DNA of 64,000 bases from Acidovorax sp. sic0104 (GTDB taxonomy: Bacteria > Pseudomonadota > Gammaproteobacteria > Burkholderiales > Burkholderiaceae_C). Of this stretch, positions 25,919 through 35,394 are shown piece after piece; the stretch's first letter is position 1, and every line of letters begins with the position of its first letter. The stretch is taken from positions 124,001 through 188,000 of the forward strand of contig NZ_JAHUWH010000003.1 in the NCBI RefSeq assembly GCF_019219095.1, read 5' to 3'. Made by a program: the position numbers and the translations under genes. Below the pieces are notes generated by a model. That model was not told the origin of the DNA and did no database searches. It saw nothing but the letters and a program-made list of their open reading frames with translations.

Positions 25919-27148
25919 ATGAGCCAGATGACCAATCCCTCCCCCACGGCCTCGGCCGCGCCTGCACCGGGCGCGCCCGCGCGCCCCACCCGTTCGCTGC
26001 TGGACCACGCCAAGCACAACCTGCGCGAGTACGGCATGCTCATCACGCTGGTCGCCATCATGGGCTTCTTCCAGTACATGACGGACGGCACGCTGATGCA
26101 GCCGCTGAACCTCACCAACCTGGTGCTGCAAAACAGCTACATCGTCATCATGGCGCTGGGCATGCTGCTGGTGATCGTGTCGGGGCACATCGATTTGTCG
26201 GTGGGGTCGGTGTGCGGCTTCATCGGGGCGCTGGCTGCCGTGCTGATGGTGCAGTACCAGTGGCACTTCGTGCCCGCCACGCTGGCCTGCCTGGCCTGCG
26301 GCGGTCTCATTGGCGCTGTGCAGGGCTGGTTCGTCGCGTTCTCGCGGATCCCGTCGTTCATCGTCACGCTGGCCGGCATGCTGGTGTTCAAGGGCCTGGC
26401 GCTGGCGCTGCTGGCAGGGCAGTCGGTGGGGCCGTTTCCTGAAGCGTTCCAGATGCTGAGCTCGGGCTTCATGCCCGACCTGTTCAGCGTGGAGGGCCTC
26501 AAGCTCACGTCCCTGTTGCTGGGCGTGGCCGTGGCGGCCGCGCTGGTGGTGGCCGGCCTGCGCGCCCGGGCCAACCGGCTGCGCCACGGCGTGCATGTGG
26601 AACCCACCGCGTTCTTCCTGGCACGCACCGCGGTGTTTGCCGCACTGCTCATCTACTTCAGCTACCTGCTGGCCTCGTACAAGGGCCTGCCCAATGTGCT
26701 CATCGTGATGGCGCTGCTGATCGTGCTGTTCGACTTCATCACCAGCCGCACCACCATCGGCCGGCGCATCTACGCCATGGGCGGCAACGAAAAGGCGGCC
26801 AAGCTCTCGGGCATCAAGACCGAACGGCTGTCGTTCTACGCCTTCGTCAACATGGGCGTGCTGGCGGCGCTGGCGGGCCTGGTGTTCGCCGCGCGTCTGA
26901 ACACCGCCACGCCCAAGGCGGGCCTGGGCTTCGAGCTCGATGTGATCGCGGCGTGCTTCATCGGCGGTGCCTCGGCCTCGGGCGGTGTGGGCAAGGTGAT
27001 GGGTGCGGTGATCGGCGCTTTCGTGATGGGCGTGATGAACAACGGCATGTCCATCCTGGGCATCGGCATCGACTACCAGCAGGTCATTAAGGGCGTGGTG
27101 CTTTTGGCTGCCGTGCTGGTTGACGTCTACAACAAGAACAAAGCCTGA
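25919..27148 (+). CDS. gguB: Multiple-sugar ABC transporter permease
   Basis: 409 residues, about ten hydrophobic segments. It follows GguB/MmsB: YIVIMALGMLLVIVSGHIDLSVGSVCGFIGAL, RIPSFIVTLAGMLVFKGLALALL, GRRIYAMGGNEKAAKLSGIK, FELDVIAACFIGGASASGGVGKV. It forms the inner-membrane channel with GguA and ChvE. It starts 6 bases after the gguA stop codon, and the next ATPase gene starts 5 bases after it ends. Confidence 0.93.
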   Translation: MSQMTNPSPTASAAPAPGAPARPTRSLLDHAKHNLREYGMLITLVAIMGFFQYMTDGTLMQPLNLTNLVLQNSYIVIMALGMLLVIVSGHIDLSVGSVCGFIGALAAVLMVQYQWHFVPATLACLACGGLIGAVQGWFVAFSRIPSFIVTLAGMLVFKGLALALLAGQSVGPFPEAFQMLSSGFMPDLFSVEGLKLTSLLLGVAVAAALVVAGLRARANRLRHGVHVEPTAFFLARTAVFAALLIYFSYLLASYKGLPNVLIVMALLIVLFDFITSRTTIGRRIYAMGGNEKAAKLSGIKTERLSFYAFVNMGVLAALAGLVFAARLNTATPKAGLGFELDVIAACFIGGASASGGVGKVMGAVIGAFVMGVMNNGMSILGIGIDYQQVIKGVVLLAAVLVDVYNKNKA

Positions 27149-27152
27149 TCCC

Positions 27153-28688
27153 ATGGACGCGGCCACCGCTCACACCCCTGCCCCCGTGCTCGAACTCACG
27201 GGCATCCACAAGCAATTCGCGGGCATCCCCGTGCTGCGCGATGTGCAGCTCCACCTGTACCCCGGCGAGATCCATGCGCTGATGGGGCAGAACGGTGCGG
27301 GCAAGTCCACGCTGATCAAGGTGCTGACGGGCGTGATCAAGCCCAGCGGCGGGCAGATGCGGCTGGGGGATGATGCGGTGTGGCCCGACTCGCCGCTGGC
27401 CGCGCAGCGCCTGGGCATCAGCACCGTGTACCAGGAGGTCAACCTCTGCCCCAACCTCTCGGTGGCCGAGAACATCTTTGCGGGCCGCTACCCGCGCTGC
27501 GGCATCGCGCAGGGCTTTCGCATCGACTGGGCGCAGATGCACCAGCGCTCACGCGAGCTGGTGGCGCGCATCGGGCTGAACATCGACGTGACGCGCCTGC
27601 TGTCGGACTACCCCGTGGCCGTGCAGCAGCTGGTGGCCATTGCCCGCGCGCTGAGCATCGAAGCGCGCGTGCTCATCCTGGACGAGCCCACCTCCAGCCT
27701 GGACGACGACGAGGTGCAAAAGCTCTTCGAGGTGCTGCGCCGGCTGCGTGGCGAGGGCCTGTCGATCGTGTTCGTGACGCACTTCCTGAACCAGGTGTAT
27801 GCCGTGTCGGACCGTATCACCGTGCTGCGCAACGGCACCTGGGTGGGTGAATGGGCCGTCAACGACCTGGGGCCCCAGGCCCTGATCGCCGCCATGCTGG
27901 GCCGCGACCTGGCTGCGCAGGCCGCGCAGACATCGCCGCCCCCCGTGGCGAACGCATCGGACACCGCACTGCTGCAGACCGAAGGCCTGGGGCAGACCGG
28001 CCAGCTGCAGCCGTTGGACCTGCAGATCCGCGCGGGCGAAGTGGTGGGCTTGGCGGGCCTGCTGGGCGCGGGCCGCACCGAGCTGGCGCGCCTGCTGTTC
28101 GGGCTGGAGCAGCCCGACCGCGGCATGCTGCGCATCGACGGCAAAGCGGTGAGCTTTTCCAACCCCATGGACGCCATCCGCCAGGGCCTGGCGCTGTGCC
28201 CCGAAGAGCGCAAGACCGACGGCATCGTGGCCGAGCTGTCGGTGCGCGAGAACATCGCCCTGGCACTGCAGGCGCGCATGGGCGTGGGCAAATTCCTCTC
28301 GCGCGCCGAGCAGACGGCCATTGCCGACCGCTACGTGCATTTGCTGGGCATCAAGACCGCCAGCGTGGACACCCCCATCGGCCTGCTGTCGGGCGGCAAC
28401 CAGCAAAAGGCCATCCTAGCGCGCTGGATGGCCATCGAGCCGCGCCTGTTGATCCTGGACGAGCCCACACGCGGCATCGACGTGGCGGCCAAGCAGGAAA
28501 TCATGGACCAGATCCTGCGCCTTGCGCAGGCCGGCATGGCCGTGCTGTTCATCTCGTCCGAGATGAGCGAAGTGGTGCGCGTGGCGCACCGCATCGTGGT
28601 GCTGCGCGACCGCCGCAAGGTCGGCGAGCTGCCCGCCGGCAGCACCGAAGACGCCGTCTACGAACTCATTGCTGCCGAACATGCTTGA
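27153..28688 (+). CDS. ytfR: Sugar ABC transporter ATPase (YtfR type)
   Basis: 511 residues from the ATG at 27153. A typical tandem sugar ATPase: Walker A GQNGAGKST, TVYQEVNLCPNLSVAENIFAGRYPR, AVQQLVAIARALS and LILDEPTSSLDDDE in the first half; [29 protein letters not shown] and [13 protein letters not shown] in the second. The VYQEVNL segment and length match YtfR. With YtfQ, YtfT and YjfF it forms a galactofuranose-type importer. Its end overlaps the next start (ATGCTTGA). Confidence 0.92.
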   Translation: MDAATAHTPAPVLELTGIHKQFAGIPVLRDVQLHLYPGEIHALMGQNGAGKSTLIKVLTGVIKPSGGQMRLGDDAVWPDSPLAAQRLGISTVYQEVNLCPNLSVAENIFAGRYPRCGIAQGFRIDWAQMHQRSRELVARIGLNIDVTRLLSDYPVAVQQLVAIARALSIEARVLILDEPTSSLDDDEVQKLFEVLRRLRGEGLSIVFVTHFLNQVYAVSDRITVLRNGTWVGEWAVNDLGPQALIAAMLGRDLAAQAAQTSPPPVANASDTALLQTEGLGQTGQLQPLDLQIRAGEVVGLAGLLGAGRTELARLLFGLEQPDRGMLRIDGKAVSFSNPMDAIRQGLALCPEERKTDGIVAELSVRENIALALQARMGVGKFLSRAEQTAIADRYVHLLGIKTASVDTPIGLLSGGNQQKAILARWMAIEPRLLILDEPTRGIDVAAKQEIMDQILRLAQAGMAVLFISSEMSEVVRVAHRIVVLRDRRKVGELPAGSTEDAVYELIAAEHA

Positions 28689-29733
28689 AGAACGCAACAC
28701 CCCCTCTCTCGTCAGCAGGCTGATGCGCCACCGCCTGGCCTGGCCCATCATCACGCTGTTGCTGTTGCTGGCCGTCAACACGGCCTTCAACGCCAGCTTC
28801 CTGCGCATCGAATGGCGCGACGGGCACCTGTACGGCAGCCTGATCGACATCCTCAACCGCGCGGCGCCGCTGGTGCTGGTGTCGCTGGGCATGACGATGG
28901 TCATCGCCACGCGCGGCATCGACATCTCGGTGGGCGCGGTGGTGGCCATCGCCGCCGCCGTGGCGGCCTGGATGATCGGCGGTTCGGTGTCGGGCACCGA
29001 AAGCCGGTTTCCGCTGCCCGTGGCCATCCTGGGCGCCATTGGCGTGGCCCTGCTGTGCGGGCTGTGGAACGGCGTGCTGGTGGCCCGCGTGGGCATGCAG
29101 CCCATCATCGCCACGCTGATCCTCATGGTGGCGGGCCGCGGCATCGCCCAGCTGATCACCGACGGGCAGATCATCACCATCTACTACACGCCCTACTTCT
29201 TCATGGGCGGCGGCTACCTGGCGGGGCTGCCGTTCTCGCTGTTCGTCGTGGCGGCCGTGTTCGCGGTGCTGTACCTGGCCGTCACGCGGACGGCGCTGGG
29301 CCTGTTCGTGCAGGCGGTGGGCATCAACCCCACGGCGGCGCGGGTGGCAGGCGTGCAGGCGGGGCGGCTGACGATTGCGGCGTATGTCTTTTGCGGCGTG
29401 TGCGCGGGCATCGCGGGCCTGCTGATCAGCTCCAACGTGAAGAGCGCGGACGGCAACAACGCCGGCCAGCTGCTGGAGCTCGATGCCATCCTGGCCGTGA
29501 CGCTGGGCGGCACCGCCCTGACCGGCGGGCGCTTCAGCCTGGTGGGCAGCGTGATCGGCGCGCTCATCATCCAGACGCTGACCTACGCCATCTATTCGCT
29601 GGGCGTTCCGCCCGAGATCAACCTGGTGGTGAAGGCCGTGGTGGTGTTCATTGTGATGCTGCTGCAGTCGCCCGAGTTTCGCGCGCAGGTCGGCGCCATC
29701 GCGCGCCGTCCCGGCGCAGGGGCCCTGTCATGA
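28681..29733 (+). CDS. ytfT: Sugar ABC transporter permease (YtfT type)
   Basis: 350 residues from the ATG at 28681, which overlaps the ytfR stop by 8 bases. It is a multi-span permease with LVSLGMTMVIATRGIDISVGAVVAIAAAVAAWMIGG, the coupling region TALGLFVQAVGINPTAARVAGVQ and LLELDAILAVTLGGTALTGGRFSL. It pairs with YjfF to make a heterodimeric channel. The ATGA overlap at 29730 couples it to the next gene. Confidence 0.92.
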   Translation: MLEERNTPSLVSRLMRHRLAWPIITLLLLLAVNTAFNASFLRIEWRDGHLYGSLIDILNRAAPLVLVSLGMTMVIATRGIDISVGAVVAIAAAVAAWMIGGSVSGTESRFPLPVAILGAIGVALLCGLWNGVLVARVGMQPIIATLILMVAGRGIAQLITDGQIITIYYTPYFFMGGGYLAGLPFSLFVVAAVFAVLYLAVTRTALGLFVQAVGINPTAARVAGVQAGRLTIAAYVFCGVCAGIAGLLISSNVKSADGNNAGQLLELDAILAVTLGGTALTGGRFSLVGSVIGALIIQTLTYAIYSLGVPPEINLVVKAVVVFIVMLLQSPEFRAQVGAIARRPGAGALS

Positions 29734-30770
29734 GCGCCGTTCCGAAGACCGCAGGCTTGAGCACCGTGGCCTCCTCATCCGCCCCCCAGGCCGCCGGCAC
29801 ACGCTCGCGGCTCAACCCCAAGTACCTGCCGCTGGCCGCCACCATCTCGCTCTTCGTGGCCATGGCCACGCTGGGCTCGGTGATGTACACCGGGTTCTTC
29901 TCGGCCCAGGTGTTCCTCAACCTGCTGATCGACAACGCTTTTCTCATCATCGTGGCGGTGGGCATGACGTTCGTGATCCTGTCGGGCGGCATCGACCTGT
30001 CGGTGGGCTCGGTGGTGGCGCTCACCACCATGGTGCTGGCCGCGCTGGTGGAGCACAAGGGCTGGAGCCCGCTGGTGGCCGTGCCGGTGGTGCTGCTGAT
30101 GGGCACGCTGTTCGGCGCTTTCATGGGCTTTCTCATCGAGCGGTTTCGGTTGCAGCCCTTCATCGTGACGCTGGCGGGCATGTTCCTGGCGCGCGGGCTG
30201 TGCTACCTCATCAGCATCGACTCGATCAGCATCACGCACGAGGCGTATTCCGAGATCTCGCAGTGGCGCCTGCCGCTGTGGGAGGGTGCCTCGCTGTCGC
30301 TGGGTGCGCTGATCGCCATCGCGGTGCTGCTGGCGGCGCTGTTCGTCGCGCACTGCACGCCGTTCGGCCGCGCGGTGTATGCCGTGGGCGGCAGCGAGAA
30401 CTCCGCCGTGCTGATGGGCCTGCCCGTGCGCGCCACGCTGATCGGGGTGTACACGCTCTCGGGCTTTTGCTCGGCGCTGGCGGGCGTGGTGTTCACGTTC
30501 TACATGCTCTCGGGCTACGGCCTGCATGCCGTCGGCATGGAGCTCGACGCCATCGCCGCCGTGGTCATTGGCGGCACGCTGCTCACCGGTGGCGTCGGCT
30601 ACGTGGTGGGCACGCTGTTCGGCGTGCTGATGCTCGGAATCATCCAGACCCTGATCTCGTTCGACGGCACGCTCAGCTCGTGGTGGACCCGCATCGTCGT
30701 CGGCGTGCTGCTGTTCGTCTTCTGCCTGCTGCAGCGCCTGCTCACGCGCCGCTCCGGCAAGCGGTCCTGA
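29730..30770 (+). CDS. yjfF: Sugar ABC transporter permease (YjfF type)
   Basis: 346 residues; the start overlaps the ytfT stop by 4 bases. Signature stretches are NAFLIIVAVGMTFVILSGGIDLSVGSVVALTTM, RLQPFIVTLAGMFLARGLCYLISIDSI, GRAVYAVGGSENSAVLMGLP and ELDAIAAVVIGGTLLTGGVGYVVGTL, as in YjfF. It completes the second importer and is followed 34 bases later by the arabinonate dehydratase gene, so transport and catabolism are probably cotranscribed. Confidence 0.92.
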   Translation: MSAVPKTAGLSTVASSSAPQAAGTRSRLNPKYLPLAATISLFVAMATLGSVMYTGFFSAQVFLNLLIDNAFLIIVAVGMTFVILSGGIDLSVGSVVALTTMVLAALVEHKGWSPLVAVPVVLLMGTLFGAFMGFLIERFRLQPFIVTLAGMFLARGLCYLISIDSISITHEAYSEISQWRLPLWEGASLSLGALIAIAVLLAALFVAHCTPFGRAVYAVGGSENSAVLMGLPVRATLIGVYTLSGFCSALAGVVFTFYMLSGYGLHAVGMELDAIAAVVIGGTLLTGGVGYVVGTLFGVLMLGIIQTLISFDGTLSSWWTRIVVGVLLFVFCLLQRLLTRRSGKRS

Positions 30771-30804
30771 CCTTTACCCATCTTCTCCCTGATCCGCATC
30801 CACA

Positions 30805-32538
30805 ATGACCAAAACCCCGCGCAAACTCCGCTCCGCCGAATGGTTCGGCACCGCCGACAAGAACGGCTTCATGTACCGCAGCTGGATGAAGAACCAGGGG
30901 ATTCCGGACCATGAGTTCGACGGCCGCCCCATCATCGGCATCTGCAACACCTGGTCCGAGCTGACACCGTGCAACGCGCACTTTCGCAAGATCGCCGAGC
31001 ACGTCAAGCGCGGCATCTACGAGGCGGGCGGCTTTCCGGTCGAGTTTCCGGTGTTCTCCAACGGCGAATCCAACCTGCGCCCCACGGCCATGCTCACGCG
31101 CAACCTGGCCAGCATGGACGTGGAAGAAGCCATTCGCGGCAACCCCATCGACGCAGTGGTGCTGCTGGTGGGCTGCGACAAGACCACGCCCGCGCTGCTG
31201 ATGGGCGCGGCCAGCTGCGACGTGCCGGCCATCGTGGTCACGGGCGGGCCCATGCTCAACGGCAAGCTCGACGGCAAGGACATCGGCTCGGGCACGGCCG
31301 TGTGGCGCCTGCACGAATCGCTGAAGGCCGGCGAGATCAACGAGCACCAGTTCTTCGCGGCCGAGGCCGGCATGTCCCGCTCGGCCGGCACCTGCAACAC
31401 CATGGGCACGGCCAGCACCATGGCCTGCATGGCCGAATCGCTGGGCACATCGCTGCCGCACAACGCGGCCATACCCGCGGTGGACTCGCGCCGCTACGTG
31501 CTGGCCCACATGTCGGGCCGCCGCATCGTGGAGATGGCGCACGAAGGGCTCACGCTCTCCAAGATCCTGACCCGCGAAGCGTTCGAGAACGCCATCCGCA
31601 CCAACGCGGCCATCGGTGGCTCGACCAACGCGGTCATCCACCTAAAGGCCATCGCAGGCCGCATCGGCGTGCAGCTGGACCTGGAGGACTGGACGCGCAT
31701 CGGCCGCGGCACGCCCACGCTGGTGGACCTGCAGCCCTCGGGCCGCTTCCTGATGGAAGAGTTCTACTACGCCGGGGGCCTGCCGGCGGTGCTGCGCCGC
31801 CTGGGCGAAAACAACCTGCTGCCCCACCCCGATGCGCTGACCGTCAACGGCAAGACGCTGTGGGACAACGTGCGCGAGGCGCCGCAGTACAACGACGAAG
31901 TCATCCGCACCATCGACAACCCGCTGATCGCCGACGGCGGCATCTGCATCCTGCGCGGCAACCTGTCGCCGCGTGGCGCGGTGCTCAAGCCCTCCGCCGC
32001 CTCGCCCGAACTGCTCAAGCACCGGGGCCGCGCCGTGGTGTTCGAGAACCTGGAGCACTACAAGGAGCGCATCGTCGATGAAAACCTGGACATCGACGCG
32101 AGCTGCGTGATGGTGCTCAAGAACTGCGGCCCCAAGGGCTACCCCGGCATGGCCGAGGTGGGCAACATGGGCCTGCCCCCGAAGCTGCTGCGCCAGGGCG
32201 TGAAGGACATGGTGCGCATCTCCGACGCCCGCATGAGCGGCACCGCCTACGGCACCGTGGTGCTGCATGTGGCGCCCGAGGCCGCAGCCGGTGGCCCGCT
32301 GGCTGCTGTGCGCGATGGCGACTTCATTGAGTTGGACTGCGAGAACGGCCGCCTGCACCTGGACATCAGCGACGAGGAACTGGCCGCACGCCTGGCCGCA
32401 TTGGCTGGCACGGACAACGGCGGACGCGGCGGCTACCAGCGGCTGTATGTGGACCACGTACTGCAGGCGGACGACGGCTGCGACTTCGACTTCCTGGTCG
32501 GCTGCCGTGGCGCCGCCGTTCCTCGCCACTCTCATTGA
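30805..32538 (+). CDS. araC: L-arabinonate dehydratase (IlvD/EDD family)
   Basis: 577 residues. The [2Fe-2S] ligands typical of sugar-acid dehydratases are C56 (NTWSELTPCN), C124 (LVGCDKTTPAL) and C197 (SAGTCNTMGTASTM), and K126 matches the modified Mg-binding lysine. The positions run three behind those of the studied Rhizobium enzyme. It removes water from L-arabinonate to give 2-keto-3-deoxy-L-arabinonate and may also act on galactonate or fuconate. The symbol follows Azospirillum usage, where araC is this enzyme and not the E. coli regulator. A repeat lies between it and the next gene. Confidence 0.9.
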   Translation: MTKTPRKLRSAEWFGTADKNGFMYRSWMKNQGIPDHEFDGRPIIGICNTWSELTPCNAHFRKIAEHVKRGIYEAGGFPVEFPVFSNGESNLRPTAMLTRNLASMDVEEAIRGNPIDAVVLLVGCDKTTPALLMGAASCDVPAIVVTGGPMLNGKLDGKDIGSGTAVWRLHESLKAGEINEHQFFAAEAGMSRSAGTCNTMGTASTMACMAESLGTSLPHNAAIPAVDSRRYVLAHMSGRRIVEMAHEGLTLSKILTREAFENAIRTNAAIGGSTNAVIHLKAIAGRIGVQLDLEDWTRIGRGTPTLVDLQPSGRFLMEEFYYAGGLPAVLRRLGENNLLPHPDALTVNGKTLWDNVREAPQYNDEVIRTIDNPLIADGGICILRGNLSPRGAVLKPSAASPELLKHRGRAVVFENLEHYKERIVDENLDIDASCVMVLKNCGPKGYPGMAEVGNMGLPPKLLRQGVKDMVRISDARMSGTAYGTVVLHVAPEAAAGGPLAAVRDGDFIELDCENGRLHLDISDEELAARLAALAGTDNGGRGGYQRLYVDHVLQADDGCDFDFLVGCRGAAVPRHSH

Positions 32539-32577
32539 CGACGGCGGGCTCTCAGCCACAGGAACGCTACACATTTC

Positions 32578-32621
32578 ATAGCTTACAACGCTTGCCAGAT
32601 AAGCTATAGAGCCGAATTTCA
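32578..32621 (+). repeat. Interspersed ~44-bp intergenic repeat, copy 4 (best conserved)
   Basis: Starts ATAGCTTACAACGCTTGCC and ends TATAGAGCCGAATTTCA. It lies between the two dehydratase genes, so if the operon is continuous this copy is transcribed and could modulate downstream expression. Confidence 0.8.
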
Positions 32622-32646
32622 ATCAAATTCTCACTTATTCTTTGCC

Positions 32647-33585
32647 ATGTCAGCCAAGCCTTCCCTCCAGAACCCACGCTACCGCGGCATCTTCCCCGTG
32701 GTTCCCACCACGTTCCATGAAGACGGCACCCTGGACATCGAGAGCCAGAAGCGCTGCCTCGACTTCATGATCGACGCCGGCGTGGACGGTGTCTGCATCC
32801 TGGCCAACTTCTCCGAGCAGTTCTCGCTGTCCGACGCCGAGCGCGAGACTCTGACCCGCCTCTCGCTGGAGCATGTGGCCGGCCGCGTGCCGGTCATCGT
32901 CACCACCACCCACTACGGCACCCGCGTGTGCGCCGAGCGCAGCCGCGCCGCGCAGGACATGGGTGCTGCCATGGTGATGGTCATGCCGCCTTACCACGGC
33001 GCCACCTTCCGCGTGCCCGAAGCGCAGATTTACGAGTTCTACGCCCGTGTGTCCGATGCGATCGGCATCCCCATCATGGTGCAGGACGCACCCGCCAGCG
33101 GCACGGTACTGTCGGCCCCGTTCCTCGCGCGCATGGCGCAGGAGATCGAGAACCTGGCCTATTTCAAGATTGAGGTGCCCGGCGCTGCGAGCAAGCTGCG
33201 CGAGCTGATCCGCCTGGGCGGCGCGGCCATCGAAGGCCCCTGGGACGGCGAAGAGGCCATCACCCTGCTGGCCGACCTGGATGCTGGTGCCACCGGCGCG
33301 ATGACGGGCGGCGCCTTTCCTGACGGCATTCGCCCCATCATCGAGGCCCACCGCCAGGGCGATGCCGACCAGGCCTTTTCGCTGTACCAGCGCTGGCTGC
33401 CTCTCATCAACCACGAAAACCGCCAGGGCGGCATCCTGACCGCCAAGGCGCTGATGAAGGAAGGCGGCGTGATCGCCTGCGAGGCGGGCCGCCACCCCTA
33501 TCCGGCCATGCACCCTGAGGTGCGCCGGGGCCTGATCGACATCGCACGCCGGCTGGACCCGCTGGTGCTGCGCTGGAGCCGTTGA
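32647..33585 (+). CDS. araD: 2-keto-3-deoxy-L-arabinonate dehydratase (DHDPS family)
   Basis: 312 residues. It is an unmistakable homologue of the Azospirillum enzyme: YRGIFPVVPTTF, LDFMIDAGVDGVCILANFSEQF, AAMVMVMPPYHGATFRVPEAQIYEF, VQDAPASGTVLSAPFLARMAQEIE and the Schiff-base lysine K174 in YFKIEVPGA. It dehydrates 2-keto-3-deoxy-L-arabinonate to 2-oxoglutarate semialdehyde, which the dehydrogenase at 20223 oxidises. The symbol follows Azospirillum usage and is unrelated to E. coli ribulose-phosphate epimerase. Confidence 0.93.
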   Translation: MSAKPSLQNPRYRGIFPVVPTTFHEDGTLDIESQKRCLDFMIDAGVDGVCILANFSEQFSLSDAERETLTRLSLEHVAGRVPVIVTTTHYGTRVCAERSRAAQDMGAAMVMVMPPYHGATFRVPEAQIYEFYARVSDAIGIPIMVQDAPASGTVLSAPFLARMAQEIENLAYFKIEVPGAASKLRELIRLGGAAIEGPWDGEEAITLLADLDAGATGAMTGGAFPDGIRPIIEAHRQGDADQAFSLYQRWLPLINHENRQGGILTAKALMKEGGVIACEAGRHPYPAMHPEVRRGLIDIARRLDPLVLRWSR

Positions 33586-33592
33586 ACACGCC

Positions 33593-34639
33593 ATGGCAGA
33601 CACCGCCAACCTCTCTGACACCCGCTTGGTGGCCCTGGACTGGGGCACCAGCTCGCTGCGCGCTTTTCGCCTAGGCGCCCAGGGGCAGGTGCTGGATCAG
33701 CGCAGCCGCCCCTGGGGCATCATGAACCTGCCCCCGGCCCCCACGGGCCAGGCCGATGCCGAGCCCGGCGCGGCCTTCGAGCGTGCCTTGCAGGACGCCT
33801 GCGGCGACTGGCTGGCCGCCCTGCCCTCGGTGCCTGTGCTGGCCTGCGGCATGGTGGGCAGTGCGCAGGGCTGGCGCGAAGCCGGGTACCTCGATACCCC
33901 CACCTCGCTGGACGACCTGGCGCGCGGGCTGACCGTGGTGCAGCGTGGCAGCGGCACCCCCCTGCACATCGTGCCCGGGCTGCTGCAGCGCGCGGGCCTG
34001 CCCAACGTGATGCGCGGCGAAGAGACGCAGGTGCTGGGCGTACTGGCCGACACATCCGTCGCCAGCCAGGGCCCCTTGCTGGTCGGCCTGCCGGGCACGC
34101 ACAGCAAGTGGGTGGTGGCGCACAAGGACGGCACCCGGCGCGGCATCGAGCGGTTTCACACCTTCATGACGGGCGAAGTGTTTGCCGCATTGCGCGGGCA
34201 CACCATCCTGGGCAAGACGATGCAGGCACCGGCCGCGCCTGACGACGCCGCATTTGCGCAGGGCCTGCAGGTGGCGCGCGGCAGCGATGCGGCGCTGGGC
34301 CTGCTGTCGCACATCTTCAGCACCCGCACGCTGGGCCTGACGGGCGCGTTGCCCGCCGCTGCGCAGGCGGACTACCTGTCGGGCATCCTCATCGGGCACG
34401 AGATCGCCAGCCTGGCGCGCCTGCACCCGCCCACCGGCGCCGCCCCCATCCCGCTGGTGCTGTGCGGCGAGGCCGACCTGTGCCGCCGCTACGCCATCGC
34501 CCTGCAGGCCTGCGGGTTTGCGCCGCCCACCATCGCTGCGCAGGCCACCGTCATGGGCCTGTGGCAGATCGCCATCGCTGCCGGGCTGGCAGCACCGGGC
34601 GCAGAGTCCACCCCATTCCCCAGGAGCCAACCCGCATGA
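33593..34639 (+). CDS. dgoK: 2-dehydro-3-deoxygalactonokinase
   Basis: 348 residues. DgoK features are ALDWGTSSLRAFRL (ATPase-fold phosphate loop), ACGMVGSAQGWREAGYLDTP, LPNVMRGEETQVLG, LPGTHSKWV and RFHTFMTGEVFAALR. It phosphorylates 2-dehydro-3-deoxy-D-galactonate at C6. It follows the arabinose-branch dehydratase by 7 bases and overlaps the aldolase start by 4 bases (ATGA), so the two galactose steps are translationally coupled. Confidence 0.93.
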   Translation: MADTANLSDTRLVALDWGTSSLRAFRLGAQGQVLDQRSRPWGIMNLPPAPTGQADAEPGAAFERALQDACGDWLAALPSVPVLACGMVGSAQGWREAGYLDTPTSLDDLARGLTVVQRGSGTPLHIVPGLLQRAGLPNVMRGEETQVLGVLADTSVASQGPLLVGLPGTHSKWVVAHKDGTRRGIERFHTFMTGEVFAALRGHTILGKTMQAPAAPDDAAFAQGLQVARGSDAALGLLSHIFSTRTLGLTGALPAAAQADYLSGILIGHEIASLARLHPPTGAAPIPLVLCGEADLCRRYAIALQACGFAPPTIAAQATVMGLWQIAIAAGLAAPGAESTPFPRSQPA

Positions 34640-35322
34640 ACCCCATCGACAAGAACCTGTTCAGCACCATGCAGGCCTGCGGCCTGATCGCGATCCTGCG
34701 CGGCGTGCAGCCGCACGAGGTGGTGGCCATCGGCCACGTGCTGTACGACGCGGGGTTTCGCATCATCGAGGTGCCGCTGAACTCTCCCCAGCCCCTGGCC
34801 AGCATCCGCGCGCTGCGCGATGCGCTGCCCGCCGACTGCCTGGTGGGCGCCGGCACGGTGCTCACGCCCGAGGCCTGCGCCGAAGTGGCCGCCGCGGGCG
34901 GGCAGATCATCGTCATGCCCCACAGCGACCCCGCAGTGATACGCACCGCCCGCGCGGCCGGCATGGCCTGCGCACCCGGCGTGGCCACGCTGACCGAGGC
35001 CTATGCCGCTCTGGCGGCGGGTGCCAACATGCTCAAGCTCTTTCCGGCCGAGGCCTTGCCGCCGCATGTGCTCAAAGCCTGGCGCGCGGTCATCACCCCG
35101 CCCATGGCGCTGGTGCCGGTGGGCGGCATCGTGCCCGAGAGCATCGCCACCTACGCAGCGGCCGGGGCCAGCGGATTCGGCCTGGGCTCGGCCCTGTACC
35201 GCCCGGGCGACAGCGCAGGCGACGTGGCCGCCAAGGCCGTTGCGTTCGTCACCGCGTGGCATGACTCCTACAGCCCGGCACACGGTGCGCACCCAAATGC
35301 CGCCACGGGCCCGGCTGCCTAG
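34636..35322 (+). CDS. dgoA: 2-dehydro-3-deoxy-6-phosphogalactonate aldolase
   Basis: 228 residues from the ATG at 34636. It is a KDPG/KDPGal-type class I aldolase with catalytic E45 (FRIIEVPLNSP), K134 (ANMLKLFPAEAL) and phosphate-site GGI (ALVPVGGIVPESI). It cleaves KDPGal to pyruvate and glyceraldehyde 3-phosphate. The last ~20 residues are a Pro/Ala/His-rich tail beyond the family core. Confidence 0.93.
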   Translation: MNPIDKNLFSTMQACGLIAILRGVQPHEVVAIGHVLYDAGFRIIEVPLNSPQPLASIRALRDALPADCLVGAGTVLTPEACAEVAAAGGQIIVMPHSDPAVIRTARAAGMACAPGVATLTEAYAALAAGANMLKLFPAEALPPHVLKAWRAVITPPMALVPVGGIVPESIATYAAAGASGFGLGSALYRPGDSAGDVAAKAVAFVTAWHDSYSPAHGAHPNAATGPAA

Positions 35323-35394
35323 ACGTCCTATCGCTGCGTTGCCGCTCATCACCCGCCTCTGCATACCCACTGCTTCCTTTCCATACGCCCTCCC

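Noticed and set aside
25586..27166. A 526-codon minus-strand frame opposite gguB
   Set aside because: It mirrors the permease gene and has His/Gln-rich low-complexity sequence with no start signal.
30805..33585. Reading the dehydratase pair as the E. coli-type araC regulator and araD epimerase
   Set aside because: The residues of the sequences are those of an IlvD/EDD dehydratase and a DHDPS-family dehydratase. Only the names coincide.
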